A DNA stretch of 64,000 nucleotides from Blautia sp. (lineage in GTDB: Bacteria > Bacillota > Clostridia > Lachnospirales > Lachnospiraceae), in NCBI GenBank assembly GCA_021772055.1, contig JAETNR010000018.1, positions 1 to 64,000 of the forward strand. The letters run 5' to 3'. Below the pieces are notes generated by a model that saw nothing but the letters and a program-made list of their open reading frames with translations, did not search any database and was not told the DNA's origin. The number at the start of each line of letters is the position of its first letter. The stretch's first letter is position 1. Below are positions 52,572 through 61,638 of the stretch, in pieces. The position numbers were made by a program, and so were the translations under genes.

Positions 52572-53903
52572 ATGGAGTTTTTGGATGGAATCTGGAAAAA
52601 AGAAGTATGCGACTGGGAGATTCTTATGAGCAATCAGATATTAAACCAGAGTGTCACAGTGGAAGGGATGATTCACAGTATTCGCCATATGGGAGATATC
52701 GCTTTTGTGATTCTGAGGAAACGGGAAGGGCTTTTTCAGACTGTTTTGGAAAATACGAAGGCAAATGTTTCAATCCATGATATGAAGGAAGGAATGGCGG
52801 TACGTGTCCGGGGTGTGATACAGGAAGAAGCGAGAGCACCTCATGGGAGAGAGATTTGCATTACAAACGCTGAAATTTTGTCCGCTCCGGCAGAACCACT
52901 TCCCATGGCCATTGACAAATGGAAGCTGAACACATCCCTGGAAACGAAATTGAATCTTCGCCCCATTGCTCTGCGCAATATGCAGGAGCGGGCGAAGTTT
53001 AAAATGCAGGAGGCACTGGTAAGAGCATTTCGGGATTATCTCTATACACAGGGATTTACAGAAATCCATACGCCTAAGATCGGGGCAAGAGGCGCAGAGG
53101 GCGGTGCCAATATGTTCCGTCTCAGTTACTTCCACAAACCTGCAGTGCTGGCACAGAGCCCACAGTTTTATAAACAGATGATGGTGGGAGTGTTTGAACG
53201 TGTATTTGAAACCGGTCCGGTATTCCGTGCAGAGAAGCATAATACGAAGCGCCATTTGAATGAATATACCAGCCTGGATCTGGAGATGGGATATATTGAC
53301 GGTTTTGAAGAGCTTATGGCTATGGAGACAGGATATCTTCAATATGCCATGGAGCTTCTTGCGAAGGAGTATGGGAAGGAACTTTCCATCCTGGACATAA
53401 CGCTTCCGGAGGTCTCGAAGATTCCGTCTGTTCGTTTTGATAAAGCAAAACAGCTTGTGGCAAAGAAGTACGACAGAAGGATCCGCAATCCTTATGATCT
53501 GGAACCGGAAGAGGAAGCACTTATCGGCCGGTATTTTAAAGAAGAATACAATGCAGATTTTGTTTTTGTTACCCATTATCCTTCCAAGAAGAGACCTTTC
53601 TATGCAATGGATGATCCTGCAGATGAGAAATTTACTTTGAGCTTTGACCTTTTGTTTCATGGACTGGAGGTAACGACAGGAGGCCAGAGAATCCATGATT
53701 ACCATTCCCTTAAAGAAAAGATAGCAGCCAGAGGGATGGAAGAAGAGGGAATGGAGCAGTATCTGGACACCTTTAAATATGGAATGCCTCCTCATGGCGG
53801 TCTTGGCATCGGCCTGGAGCGGCTGACCATGCAGCTTGTGGGAGAAGATAATGTAAGAGAGACGTGCCTGTTTCCGAGAGATCTGAACAGGCTGGAACCA
53901 TAA
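52572..53903 (+). CDS. aspS: Archaeal-type (non-discriminating) aspartate--tRNA ligase
   Basis: 443 residues from the ATG at 52572, 8 nt after GGAGG; the longer open frame would run through the terminator. An OB-fold tRNA-anticodon domain (VTVEGMIHSIRHMGDIAFV) is followed by the class II core: motif 2 in VFETGPVFRAEKHNTKRHL, and motif 3 in GGLGIGLERLTMQLVG. FHGLEVTTGGQRIHDY fits AspRS rather than AsnRS. It lies directly before gatC-gatA-gatB, so it probably charges tRNA-Asn with Asp for amidation. Confidence 0.88.
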   Translation: MEFLDGIWKKEVCDWEILMSNQILNQSVTVEGMIHSIRHMGDIAFVILRKREGLFQTVLENTKANVSIHDMKEGMAVRVRGVIQEEARAPHGREICITNAEILSAPAEPLPMAIDKWKLNTSLETKLNLRPIALRNMQERAKFKMQEALVRAFRDYLYTQGFTEIHTPKIGARGAEGGANMFRLSYFHKPAVLAQSPQFYKQMMVGVFERVFETGPVFRAEKHNTKRHLNEYTSLDLEMGYIDGFEELMAMETGYLQYAMELLAKEYGKELSILDITLPEVSKIPSVRFDKAKQLVAKKYDRRIRNPYDLEPEEEALIGRYFKEEYNADFVFVTHYPSKKRPFYAMDDPADEKFTLSFDLLFHGLEVTTGGQRIHDYHSLKEKIAARGMEEEGMEQYLDTFKYGMPPHGGLGIGLERLTMQLVGEDNVRETCLFPRDLNRLEP

Positions 53904-53927
53904 GGCTGATAAGGAGGAGACCGAAGC

Positions 53928-54221
53928 ATGGCACAATTCATTGATGAAGAAACTATAGAAGATGTCTGCATTCTTGCAAAGCTTTCCTTGAGCAGTGAAG
54001 AAAAGGAAAAGGCCAGGGAAGAGATGCAGAGGATGCTGGATTATGTAGAAAAGCTGAAAGAACTGGATACGGAAAATACAGAACCCCTGTCCCATATTTT
54101 TGGAGAACATAATGTTTTCCGGGAAGATGTTGTTACAAACGGGGACGCCAGGGAAGAGATGCTTAAGAATGCTCCCAAGACAAAAGAATGGCAGTACCAG
54201 GTTCCTAAGACAATTATTTAG
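53928..54221 (+). CDS. gatC: Asp-tRNA(Asn)/Glu-tRNA(Gln) amidotransferase subunit C
   Basis: 97 residues after AAGGAGG. Family features are DVCILAKLSLSSEEKEKARE near the start and NTEPLSHIFGEHNVFREDVV in the second half. GatC wraps around GatA and GatB to hold the complex. It lies between aspS and gatA. Confidence 0.93.
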   Translation: MAQFIDEETIEDVCILAKLSLSSEEKEKAREEMQRMLDYVEKLKELDTENTEPLSHIFGEHNVFREDVVTNGDAREEMLKNAPKTKEWQYQVPKTII

Positions 54222-54265
54222 GAAGCTTTTGCATTGCGATGAAGAATGATGAGGAGATGGAAGCA

Positions 54266-55738
54266 ATGGATTTGGAGAAGCTTACCGCACTGCAGCTTGC
54301 GGAAAAAATAAAACAGAAACAGATCAGTGTTCTGGATGGTGTCGGGCAGGTATTTGACCGGATTGAGAAAAAGGAGCCGAAGCTTCATGCTTATCTGGAT
54401 ACCTATAAAAAAGATGCTTATGCAAAAGCAAAGCAGGTAGAAAAGGGAATTGCCGACGGGACTTATACAGGTCCCCTTGCCGGTGTTCCCATTGCCGTTA
54501 AAGATAATATCTGTATCAAAGGGAAAAAGACCACATGTGCGTCCAGAATACTGGAGAATTTCGTTCCCCAGTATGATGCAGAGGTCATTTCTCGTCTGGA
54601 GCGTGCGGGGCTTATTATCATCGGTAAGACCAATATGGATGAGTTTGCAATGGGAAGTACCACAGAAACATCCGCCTATGGTATTACCAGAAATCCCTGG
54701 AATTCTGACCATGTTCCCGGGGGATCTTCCGGTGGCTCCTGTGCGGCTGTAGCTGCAGGAGAAGCTTACCTGGCTCTTGGATCAGATACAGGCGGATCGA
54801 TCCGGCAGCCAAGTTCCTACTGCGGCGTTACAGGAATCAAGCCTACTTATGGGACAGTATCCCGTTATGGTTTGATTGCCTATGCCTCTTCTCTGGACCA
54901 GATCGGCCCTGTGGGAAAGGACACGGCAGACTGTGCAGCCCTTCTGGAAATTATCGCAGGACATGACAAAAAGGACAGTACCTCCCTGGAGAGAACGGAT
55001 CTGGATTTCTCCAATGCGTTAAGCGGCAGTGTGATGGGAATGAAGTTCGGTGTTCCAAAGGAGTACCTTGCAGAGGGACTTGATCCGGATGTGAAGGAAG
55101 CCTTTATGGAAACATTGAAAACATTAACCGGGCAGGGGGCTATTGTAGAATTCTTTTCCATGAAAACAACGGAATATATGATTCCGGCCTACTATATTAT
55201 CGCCAGCGCGGAGGCAAGCTCCAATCTGGAACGTTTTGACGGAGTGAAGTACGGTTATCGCGCTGAAGATTATGAAGGACTTCACGACATGTACAAAAAG
55301 ACCAGGACGGAAGGATTCGGGGAGGAAGTAAAGCGCAGGATCATGCTTGGCTCCTTTGTATTAAGCTCCGGCTATTATGATGCCTACTATCTGAAAGCAT
55401 TAAAGACAAAAGCGCTGATCAAGAAAGAGTTTGACCAGGCATTTGAAAAATACGATGTGCTTCTTGCCCCTGCAGCACCTTATACAGCACCCAAAATCGG
55501 GGAAAGCTTAAAGGATCCTCTTGCCATGTATCTGGGAGATATTTATACGGTAGCTGTAAACCTCTGCGGTCTTCCGGGAATTACGGTTCCCTGCGGTCTG
55601 GATCATGCAGGACTTCCGATTGGAATCCAGATGATCGGGGATTGCTTTATGGAAAAGAAAATTCTCCGTGCAGCAAAATGTTATGAAATGGCACGGGGAG
55701 TATTTCCCGCACCCGGGGAAGGAGGCAGAATGTTATGA
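54266..55738 (+). CDS. gatA: Asp-tRNA(Asn)/Glu-tRNA(Gln) amidotransferase subunit A
   Basis: 490 residues from the ATG at 54266, 9 nt after GAGGAG (an in-frame ATG at 54239 has a poorer site). The amidase-signature catalytic triad is visible: Lys in VPIAVKDNIC, the two serines in PGGSSGGSCAAVAAGE and GSDTGGSIRQPSSYCG. It releases ammonia from glutamine and passes it to GatB. Its end overlaps gatB by 4 nt. Confidence 0.96.
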   Translation: MDLEKLTALQLAEKIKQKQISVLDGVGQVFDRIEKKEPKLHAYLDTYKKDAYAKAKQVEKGIADGTYTGPLAGVPIAVKDNICIKGKKTTCASRILENFVPQYDAEVISRLERAGLIIIGKTNMDEFAMGSTTETSAYGITRNPWNSDHVPGGSSGGSCAAVAAGEAYLALGSDTGGSIRQPSSYCGVTGIKPTYGTVSRYGLIAYASSLDQIGPVGKDTADCAALLEIIAGHDKKDSTSLERTDLDFSNALSGSVMGMKFGVPKEYLAEGLDPDVKEAFMETLKTLTGQGAIVEFFSMKTTEYMIPAYYIIASAEASSNLERFDGVKYGYRAEDYEGLHDMYKKTRTEGFGEEVKRRIMLGSFVLSSGYYDAYYLKALKTKALIKKEFDQAFEKYDVLLAPAAPYTAPKIGESLKDPLAMYLGDIYTVAVNLCGLPGITVPCGLDHAGLPIGIQMIGDCFMEKKILRAAKCYEMARGVFPAPGEGGRML

Positions 55739-57174
55739 AACAATATGAGACAGTGATCGGGCTGGAGGTTCACGTGGAGCTTGCCACGAAGACAAAGATT
55801 TTCTGCGGCTGTTCCACAGAGTTTGGAGGGGTCCCCAATACACATACCTGCCCGGTCTGCACCGGCATGCCGGGATCCCTGCCTGTATTGAATAAACAGG
55901 TGGTGGAATTGGCCCTAAAGGCAGGAATTGCGGCAAACTGTAAGATTAACCAGTATTGTAAATTTGACAGGAAGAATTATTTTTATCCGGATAATCCGCA
56001 GAATTATCAGATTTCCCAGTTGTATCTGCCCATCTGTCATGATGGCTGGGTAGAGATTGAAACTTCTGCGGGAAAGAAAAAAATCCGTATCCATGAAATG
56101 CATATGGAGGAGGATGCCGGAAAACTGATCCATGATGAATGGGAGGATTGCTCTCTGGTAGATTATAACCGAAGCGGTGTACCTCTGATTGAAATTGTTT
56201 CGGAACCGGATATGAGAAGCACAGAGGAAGTAATTGCTTATCTGGAGAAGCTTCGCTGTATGATGCAGTATCTGGGAGTTTCTGACTGCAAGCTTCAGGA
56301 AGGGTCCATGCGTGCAGATGTAAACCTTTCTGTGCGGGAGTCAGGCACCGTGGAAATGGGAACAAGAACAGAAATGAAGAATCTGAACTCCTTTAAAGCG
56401 ATTGGCAGAGCCATTGAAGGGGAGCGGGAGCGCCAGATCGAGCTCCTGGAAATGGGCAGAGAAGTGACACAGGAAACACGGCGCTGGGATGACAACAAAG
56501 AATCCTCCCATGCCATGCGCTCGAAAGAGGACGCTAAGGATTACCGCTATTTTCCGGACCCGGATCTTCCGCCTGTTCATATCAGCGATTCCTGGATCAA
56601 TGCCATTCGTGTCTCCATGCCGGAACTTCGGGAGGAGAAGCGGGAACGCTATCAGAAGGAATATGGACTTCCGGCATATGATACAGAGCTTCTTACAGAG
56701 TCAAGAGCTCTCTCAGAGCTTTTTGAAAAAACGGCAGAAGCCTGCGGGAATGCAAAAAAGGCGGCAAACTGGTTTATGGTGGAAGTGCTTCGCCTTATGA
56801 AGGAAAAGCTTCTGGAGCCGGAACAGGTGCATTTTTCTCCCGGGTATCTGGCTGATCTGATCCTGATGGTGGAGAAAAAGGAAGTCAGTGCACAAAATGC
56901 CAAGAAGGTATTTGAAAAAGTGTTTGAGGAAGACATTGATCCGACTGTTTACATTGAGGAACAGGGATTGAAGATCGTGGAGGATACCAGCCTTCTTGAG
57001 GATGCGGTAAATCATATCCTTGATGAGAATCCGGGGCCTCTCTCAGAGTTTCTGGGAGGCAAGGAGAAAGTATTCGGTTTCTTTGTTGGAAAACTTATGA
57101 AAGAGTTAAAAGGCAAGGCAAGCCCTGATGCGGTTCGGGAAGCTCTGATAAAAGAAATAAATAAACGAAGATGA
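55735..57174 (+). CDS. gatB: Asp-tRNA(Asn)/Glu-tRNA(Gln) amidotransferase subunit B
   Basis: 479 residues. The start ATG overlaps the gatA stop by 4 nt; AAGGAGG lies inside gatA. The kinase-like domain has GLEVHVELATKTKIFCGCS, the paired zinc cysteines in THTCPVCTGMPGSLP, and DYNRSGVPLIEIVSEPD. The helical and tail (YqeY-like) domains follow. It phosphorylates and amidates the mischarged tRNA. Confidence 0.97.
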   Translation: MKQYETVIGLEVHVELATKTKIFCGCSTEFGGVPNTHTCPVCTGMPGSLPVLNKQVVELALKAGIAANCKINQYCKFDRKNYFYPDNPQNYQISQLYLPICHDGWVEIETSAGKKKIRIHEMHMEEDAGKLIHDEWEDCSLVDYNRSGVPLIEIVSEPDMRSTEEVIAYLEKLRCMMQYLGVSDCKLQEGSMRADVNLSVRESGTVEMGTRTEMKNLNSFKAIGRAIEGERERQIELLEMGREVTQETRRWDDNKESSHAMRSKEDAKDYRYFPDPDLPPVHISDSWINAIRVSMPELREEKRERYQKEYGLPAYDTELLTESRALSELFEKTAEACGNAKKAANWFMVEVLRLMKEKLLEPEQVHFSPGYLADLILMVEKKEVSAQNAKKVFEKVFEEDIDPTVYIEEQGLKIVEDTSLLEDAVNHILDENPGPLSEFLGGKEKVFGFFVGKLMKELKGKASPDAVREALIKEINKRR

Positions 57175-57225
57175 AGCAAATACAAATTGGAGAAAAATAT
57201 AAGAAAAGGCAGGAAATTGGAAAAT

Positions 57226-58440
57226 ATGGTTACAGTGAATAGAAATTACCTGAAATTACCGGGAAGTTATCTTTTTTCAACAGTTGCCCGGAAAGTTGCG
57301 GAATATCAAAGCGCCAATCCGGGTGCAGAGATGATTCGCCTTGGAATCGGGGATGTAACGCAGCCTCTGGCTCCGGCAATCATCGATTCCCTTCATAAAG
57401 CTGTGGATGAGATGGCAGGAAAGGAGACCTTTCGGGGATATGCTCCTGATCTCGGGTATGAGTTTCTCCGCAGCACCATTGCGAAAAATGATTACCAGGA
57501 CCGGGGCTGCGGAATCGGTGCAGATGAGATTTTTGTTTCTGACGGTGCCAAAAGTGATTCCGGAAATATTCAGGAAATTTTCGGACTGGATAATAAAGTG
57601 GCAGTGTGTGATCCTGTTTATCCGGTATATGTGGACACGAATGTCATGGCCGGACGTACAGGCGCGTATAATCCGGAACATGATAATTTTGACGGTGTAA
57701 TCTATATGCCCTGCAAAGAAGAGAACGGGTTTCTTCCGGAGCTTCCAAAGGAAACTCCGGATCTGATTTACCTGTGTTTTCCCAATAATCCAAGCGGTGC
57801 GGCAATTACCAGGGATCGTCTTCAGGAATGGGTAGACTACGCAAACAAAACAGGTGCAGTGATTATTTATGATGCAGCATACGAAGCCTATATTACCGAG
57901 GAGAATGTTCCGCATTCCATTTACGAATGCCAGGGGGCAGAGAACTGTGCAATCGAACTTCGAAGCTTTTCCAAAAATGCGGGATTTACCGGTGTCCGGC
58001 TGGGATTTACGGTAGTGCCAAAGGCTTTGGAGAGAGACGGGGTGAAGCTTCATACTCTTTGGGCAAGGCGGCACGGGACAAAGTTTAACGGAGCCCCTTA
58101 TATTGTGCAGCGGGCAGGGGAAGCGGTTTATTCCGCGGAAGGAAAGGCGCAGTTAAAAGAGCAGATTTCCTATTACATGCGTAATGCAAAAGTGATTTAT
58201 GAAGGGCTGAAAAACGCCGGCTATTCCGTATCCGGCGGTGTGAATGCTCCCTACATCTGGCTGAAGACAACAGATGGGATGAGTTCCTGGGAATTTTTCG
58301 ATTATCTTTTGGATAAGGCTCATGTGGTGGGAACTCCGGGATCCGGTTTCGGTGCCCAGGGGGAGGGATTTTTCCGCCTGACTGCGTTCGGAACCTATGA
58401 AAATACGGTAGAGGCAATTGAGAGAATGAAAAAACTTTAA
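57226..58440 (+). CDS. dapL: LL-diaminopimelate aminotransferase
   Basis: 404 residues from the ATG at 57226; family members are about 400-411 residues. The fold type I pattern includes NPGAEMIRLGIGDVTQPL, FVSDGAKSDSGNIQEIFG, CFPNNPSGAAITRDRL, and PLP-lysine in LRSFSKNAGFTGVRLGFTVV. It makes LL-diaminopimelate from tetrahydrodipicolinate for lysine and cell wall synthesis. It is 51 nt from gatB and followed by a terminator. Confidence 0.93.
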   Translation: MVTVNRNYLKLPGSYLFSTVARKVAEYQSANPGAEMIRLGIGDVTQPLAPAIIDSLHKAVDEMAGKETFRGYAPDLGYEFLRSTIAKNDYQDRGCGIGADEIFVSDGAKSDSGNIQEIFGLDNKVAVCDPVYPVYVDTNVMAGRTGAYNPEHDNFDGVIYMPCKEENGFLPELPKETPDLIYLCFPNNPSGAAITRDRLQEWVDYANKTGAVIIYDAAYEAYITEENVPHSIYECQGAENCAIELRSFSKNAGFTGVRLGFTVVPKALERDGVKLHTLWARRHGTKFNGAPYIVQRAGEAVYSAEGKAQLKEQISYYMRNAKVIYEGLKNAGYSVSGGVNAPYIWLKTTDGMSSWEFFDYLLDKAHVVGTPGSGFGAQGEGFFRLTAFGTYENTVEAIERMKKL

Positions 58441-58444
58441 TTAT

Positions 58445-58490
58445 AAAAAAGGCGTCCGGCAATACGAAATGTACTGTCGGCGCCTTTTTT
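58445..58490 (+). terminator. Terminator after dapL
   Basis: AAAAAAGGCG-T-CCG pairs with CGG-C-GCCTTTTTT over a loop of about 19 nt, beginning 5 nt after the dapL stop. Confidence 0.82.
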
Positions 58491-58571
58491 ACTGGATTTT
58501 GAGAGCAGAGAGGGTTATAATAAAAAAACTGGATAAAAAATCCTGGAAATCAGGAATATGGAGGAACAGAG

Positions 58572-59597
58572 ATGTTATCATTTGAGTGTGATTATACAGA
58601 GGGCGCCCATGAAACGATTCTGGCACGTCTTCTTGAAACAAATATGGAGCAGCTTCCCGGATATGGAAGCGATCACTATTGCCAGCAGGCAAAGGAAAAG
58701 ATCCGCAGAGCGTGCGGCTGCCCGGATGCGGAAATCTTTTTCCTGACAGGAGGCACCCAGACAAATGATGTGGTGATCGATTCCATGCTTCGTACATATG
58801 AGGGTGTTGTGGCAGCGCAAACAGGACACATCAATGCTCATGAAGCAGGCGCGATCGAACATAGCGGGCATAAGGTGCTGGCCCTGCCGGAACACCAGGG
58901 AAAAATGGATGCAGGGGAACTGGAATCGCTTCTGGAGGATTTTTTTGGAGACGAAAACCATGAACATATGGTATTTCCGGGAATGGTTTATATTTCCCAC
59001 CCTACGGAATATGGGACTCTGTATTCCAGGGAAGAATTGAGAAGGCTTTCCGAGATCTGCAGAAAGTACCAAATTCCTCTTTACATGGACGGAGCCCGTC
59101 TGGGGTACGGCCTGATGAGCAGCGAGACAGATGTTACCCTTCCTGACATCGGGGAATTGTGTGATGTTTTCTACATCGGAGGGACCAAAGTGGGAGCGCT
59201 GTGCGGAGAGGCAGTGGTATTTACCAAACAGAATATGCCAGCCCATTTTCTGACCATAGTGAAACAGCATGGAGCACTTCTGGCTAAGGGCAGGGTTCTT
59301 GGAATTCAATTTGACACATTATTTACAGATGATCTGTATTTCAGAATCAGCAGGCATGCGATTGAAATGGCTGATTATATGAAAGAGGGATTCCGGAAAA
59401 AAGGGGCAGAATTTTATCTGGAATCTCCCACAAATCAGCAGTTTGTGATTCTGGAAAATCACAGGATGCAGGAACTCCAGAAAGAAGTATCTTTCAGCTT
59501 TTGGGAAAAGCTGGATGAGGATCATACGGTTGTTCGTTTTGCCACAAGCTGGGCAACGAAAAAAGAAAATATTGACAGACTACTGGAATTATTTTAG
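58572..59597 (+). CDS. ltaE: Threonine-aldolase-like PLP enzyme (low-specificity L-threonine aldolase family)
   Basis: 341 residues after AGGAACAG. Beta-eliminating-lyase fold: LTGGTQTNDVVIDSML binds cofactor, HINAHEAGAIEHSGHKV contains the stacking His, YMDGARLGYGL the cofactor Asp/Arg, and FYIGGTKVGALCGEAVVF the PLP lysine. It would split L-threonine or allo-threonine to glycine and acetaldehyde. It opens a tight four-gene string with a HAD phosphatase, an M20 peptidase and a protein phosphatase. Confidence 0.87.
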   Translation: MLSFECDYTEGAHETILARLLETNMEQLPGYGSDHYCQQAKEKIRRACGCPDAEIFFLTGGTQTNDVVIDSMLRTYEGVVAAQTGHINAHEAGAIEHSGHKVLALPEHQGKMDAGELESLLEDFFGDENHEHMVFPGMVYISHPTEYGTLYSREELRRLSEICRKYQIPLYMDGARLGYGLMSSETDVTLPDIGELCDVFYIGGTKVGALCGEAVVFTKQNMPAHFLTIVKQHGALLAKGRVLGIQFDTLFTDDLYFRISRHAIEMADYMKEGFRKKGAEFYLESPTNQQFVILENHRMQELQKEVSFSFWEKLDEDHTVVRFATSWATKKENIDRLLELF

Positions 59598-59610
59598 CAT
59601 GGGAGTAAGC

Positions 59611-60417
59611 ATGAAGAAAAAAGCAGTGTTTTTTGATGCAGACGGCACCGTCTGTGATATTGAAAAGGGGGTACCCCAAAGTGCAAAGGAGGCGATTCGC
59701 CGCCTTCGGGAAAACGGCCATGAGGCATGGCTGTGTACAGGGCGGAGCAGAGCTTTTGTGCCCGGGTATCTGGAGGAAATTCCCTTCACCGGCATGATCA
59801 GTGCCTGCGGAGCTACGATTGAAAAGGACGGAGTACGCCTGTTTAACAGGGAGATGCCCTGCGAAACAGCAAGGCATTCTGTGGAGGTCCTTCGAAAATA
59901 CGGCCTCATCCCGGTGATGGAAGGTGCAGACTTTATGTACTATGATAAAGAGGAATATACCAATCAGATCAACTGGTACTGTGATCTGATTACGGAGGCT
60001 CTGGGAGAGAAATGGAGACCGATTCGAGGAAATGAAGATCAGATGTATATCAACAAGATCAGCGCCAAAATGACGGAGGGATGTAATGCCCGGAAGGCCT
60101 GTGAAGAGTTGTCTGCATATTATGATATCATTCGCCATGAGAGCGGTTCTTTTGCAGGCACGACTATTGAAATGGTGCCCAAGGGGCTGAACAAGGCCGT
60201 GGGGATTGCGGCAGTGTGTAGGCTCTATGATATTCCGTGGGAGGATACGGTGGTTTTTGGAGACAGCAATAACGACCTGTCCATGTTTGAATATGCGGCA
60301 ACCAAAGTAGCGATGGGAAATGGTTCCAGGAAAATCCGGGAACTTGCTGACTATGTTACTACGGATATGTTTCATTACGGAATCCGGAATGGGCTTGAAA
60401 AGCTTGGACTGATTTAA
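59611..60417 (+). CDS. Cof-type HAD-IIB phosphatase
   Basis: 268 residues from the ATG at 59611, after GGGAG; an earlier in-frame ATG at 59599 adds four residues. HAD motif I is FFDADGTVCD, motif II is in WLCTGRSRAF, and motifs III/IV are KGLNKAVGI and VVFGDSNNDLSMFEYA. The cap is type IIB. It probably dephosphorylates a small sugar phosphate or cofactor; the substrate is unknown. Confidence 0.9.
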   Translation: MKKKAVFFDADGTVCDIEKGVPQSAKEAIRRLRENGHEAWLCTGRSRAFVPGYLEEIPFTGMISACGATIEKDGVRLFNREMPCETARHSVEVLRKYGLIPVMEGADFMYYDKEEYTNQINWYCDLITEALGEKWRPIRGNEDQMYINKISAKMTEGCNARKACEELSAYYDIIRHESGSFAGTTIEMVPKGLNKAVGIAAVCRLYDIPWEDTVVFGDSNNDLSMFEYAATKVAMGNGSRKIRELADYVTTDMFHYGIRNGLEKLGLI

Positions 60418-60447
60418 GAAGAAACTGTTGGAAGGTTTTGGTAAGTG

Positions 60448-61638
60448 ATGAGAAATAGGGAAGAATACAGAGAAGAATTGATCCGGCTTCGGAGGCATTT
60501 TCACCGTTATCCGGAACTGGCACTGAAAGAAGAAAAAACGTCTGCTTTTATCCGGGATTATCTGAAAGAACTGGGGTATCGCCTGACTGCGGTGCCTCCC
60601 ACCGGATGGATTGCGGAGTTTCCGAATCTGGCAGAGAAAAAATGTATGGTGGTGCTGCGGGCCGAGATGGATGCGCTTCCTATGAAGGAGCAGACAGGGC
60701 TTGCATTTGCATCGGAGCATGAGGGATGTATGCACGCCTGCGGACATGATGCCATTTTGGCTGTGGCTCTTACGATGGCAAAGGTTCTGGCAGAGGAAGG
60801 CGCGTCCTTTCCTGTAAATGTGAGATTCCTGTTTGAGCCGGCAGAGGAGATCGGAGAGGGAGCTTCAAGGATGATCGCAGCAGGAGCTCTTGCTGATCCG
60901 GTGCCGGATGCTTTTCTGATGTTTCATTTTGCTACGGATATGAAGTTTGGGGTGGCGGTGCATGAAGGGCAGGCATCTGCAATGATCGGCGGTGTCCGTA
61001 TTGTGGTACACGGAAAATCCAGCCACTGGAGTGAGGCAAAAAAAGGAATTGACAGTATTTATGCCGCTTCCCTGGCGGGAACGGCCATTCATGATCTGAA
61101 TGAAAAATACAGGGGAAGTGCGCCATGCCTTGTGGGAATTGGTACCATACATGGGGGAGAATATGCCAACATTATTGCAGACCGCGTAGAGATGAATGTC
61201 AATATCCGGGCAGTAAAGGAAGCAGATTTTTATGAACTTTACAGACGTCTTGGCCTGATCCTTAAAGAAATTGAGGAAAAAACAGGAACGGTGATAGAAA
61301 TGGAATTTACCAAAGATCCTGTGCTGGCCTTTGCAAATGATCCGGAGCTTACCAGAATCGGAGTTTCTGTGGGAAAAGAGGTTTTCGGGGAGCGTTTTGT
61401 GCTGGAAGGGGAAGATGAGGTGTTTTTATCCGGGGATAATGCTTACCGGTATTTTCAACGTGCAAAAGGTCTTTTTGTTGTGTTTCTTGCCGGAACAAAA
61501 GAAAAAAGCTTTCCCCTTCATCATCCGAAGTTTGTGATGGATGAGAACATTCTTCCGCATAGTCTGGAGTCATTGTATGAAATCATTTGGGAAATCGGCG
61601 AAGAAAAAGAGAGAAAAGAAAGGGAGGACTGTCTGTGA
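60448..61638 (+). CDS. M20-family amidohydrolase / peptidase
   Basis: 396 residues from the ATG at 60448 after GGAAGG. Metal site pieces are RAEMDALPMKEQTG, MHACGHDAILAV and FEPAEEIGEGASRM; the dimerisation domain has HGKSSHWSEAKKGIDSIYAA. It resembles N-acyl-amino-acid / hippurate-type amidohydrolases, which cleave an acyl group from an amino acid. Its stop overlaps the GTG start of the next gene. Confidence 0.9.
   Translation: MRNREEYREELIRLRRHFHRYPELALKEEKTSAFIRDYLKELGYRLTAVPPTGWIAEFPNLAEKKCMVVLRAEMDALPMKEQTGLAFASEHEGCMHACGHDAILAVALTMAKVLAEEGASFPVNVRFLFEPAEEIGEGASRMIAAGALADPVPDAFLMFHFATDMKFGVAVHEGQASAMIGGVRIVVHGKSSHWSEAKKGIDSIYAASLAGTAIHDLNEKYRGSAPCLVGIGTIHGGEYANIIADRVEMNVNIRAVKEADFYELYRRLGLILKEIEEKTGTVIEMEFTKDPVLAFANDPELTRIGVSVGKEVFGERFVLEGEDEVFLSGDNAYRYFQRAKGLFVVFLAGTKEKSFPLHHPKFVMDENILPHSLESLYEIIWEIGEEKERKEREDCL

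Noticed and set aside
52770-54266. 498-codon open frame on the minus strand
   Set aside because: It is antisense to aspS and gatC, which have clear family motifs and ribosome sites. Its product is rich in Cys, His and Phe, as expected from a shadow frame.
59494-60747. 417-codon minus-strand frame
   Set aside because: Antisense to the HAD phosphatase gene and parts of its neighbours; no family features or start signal.
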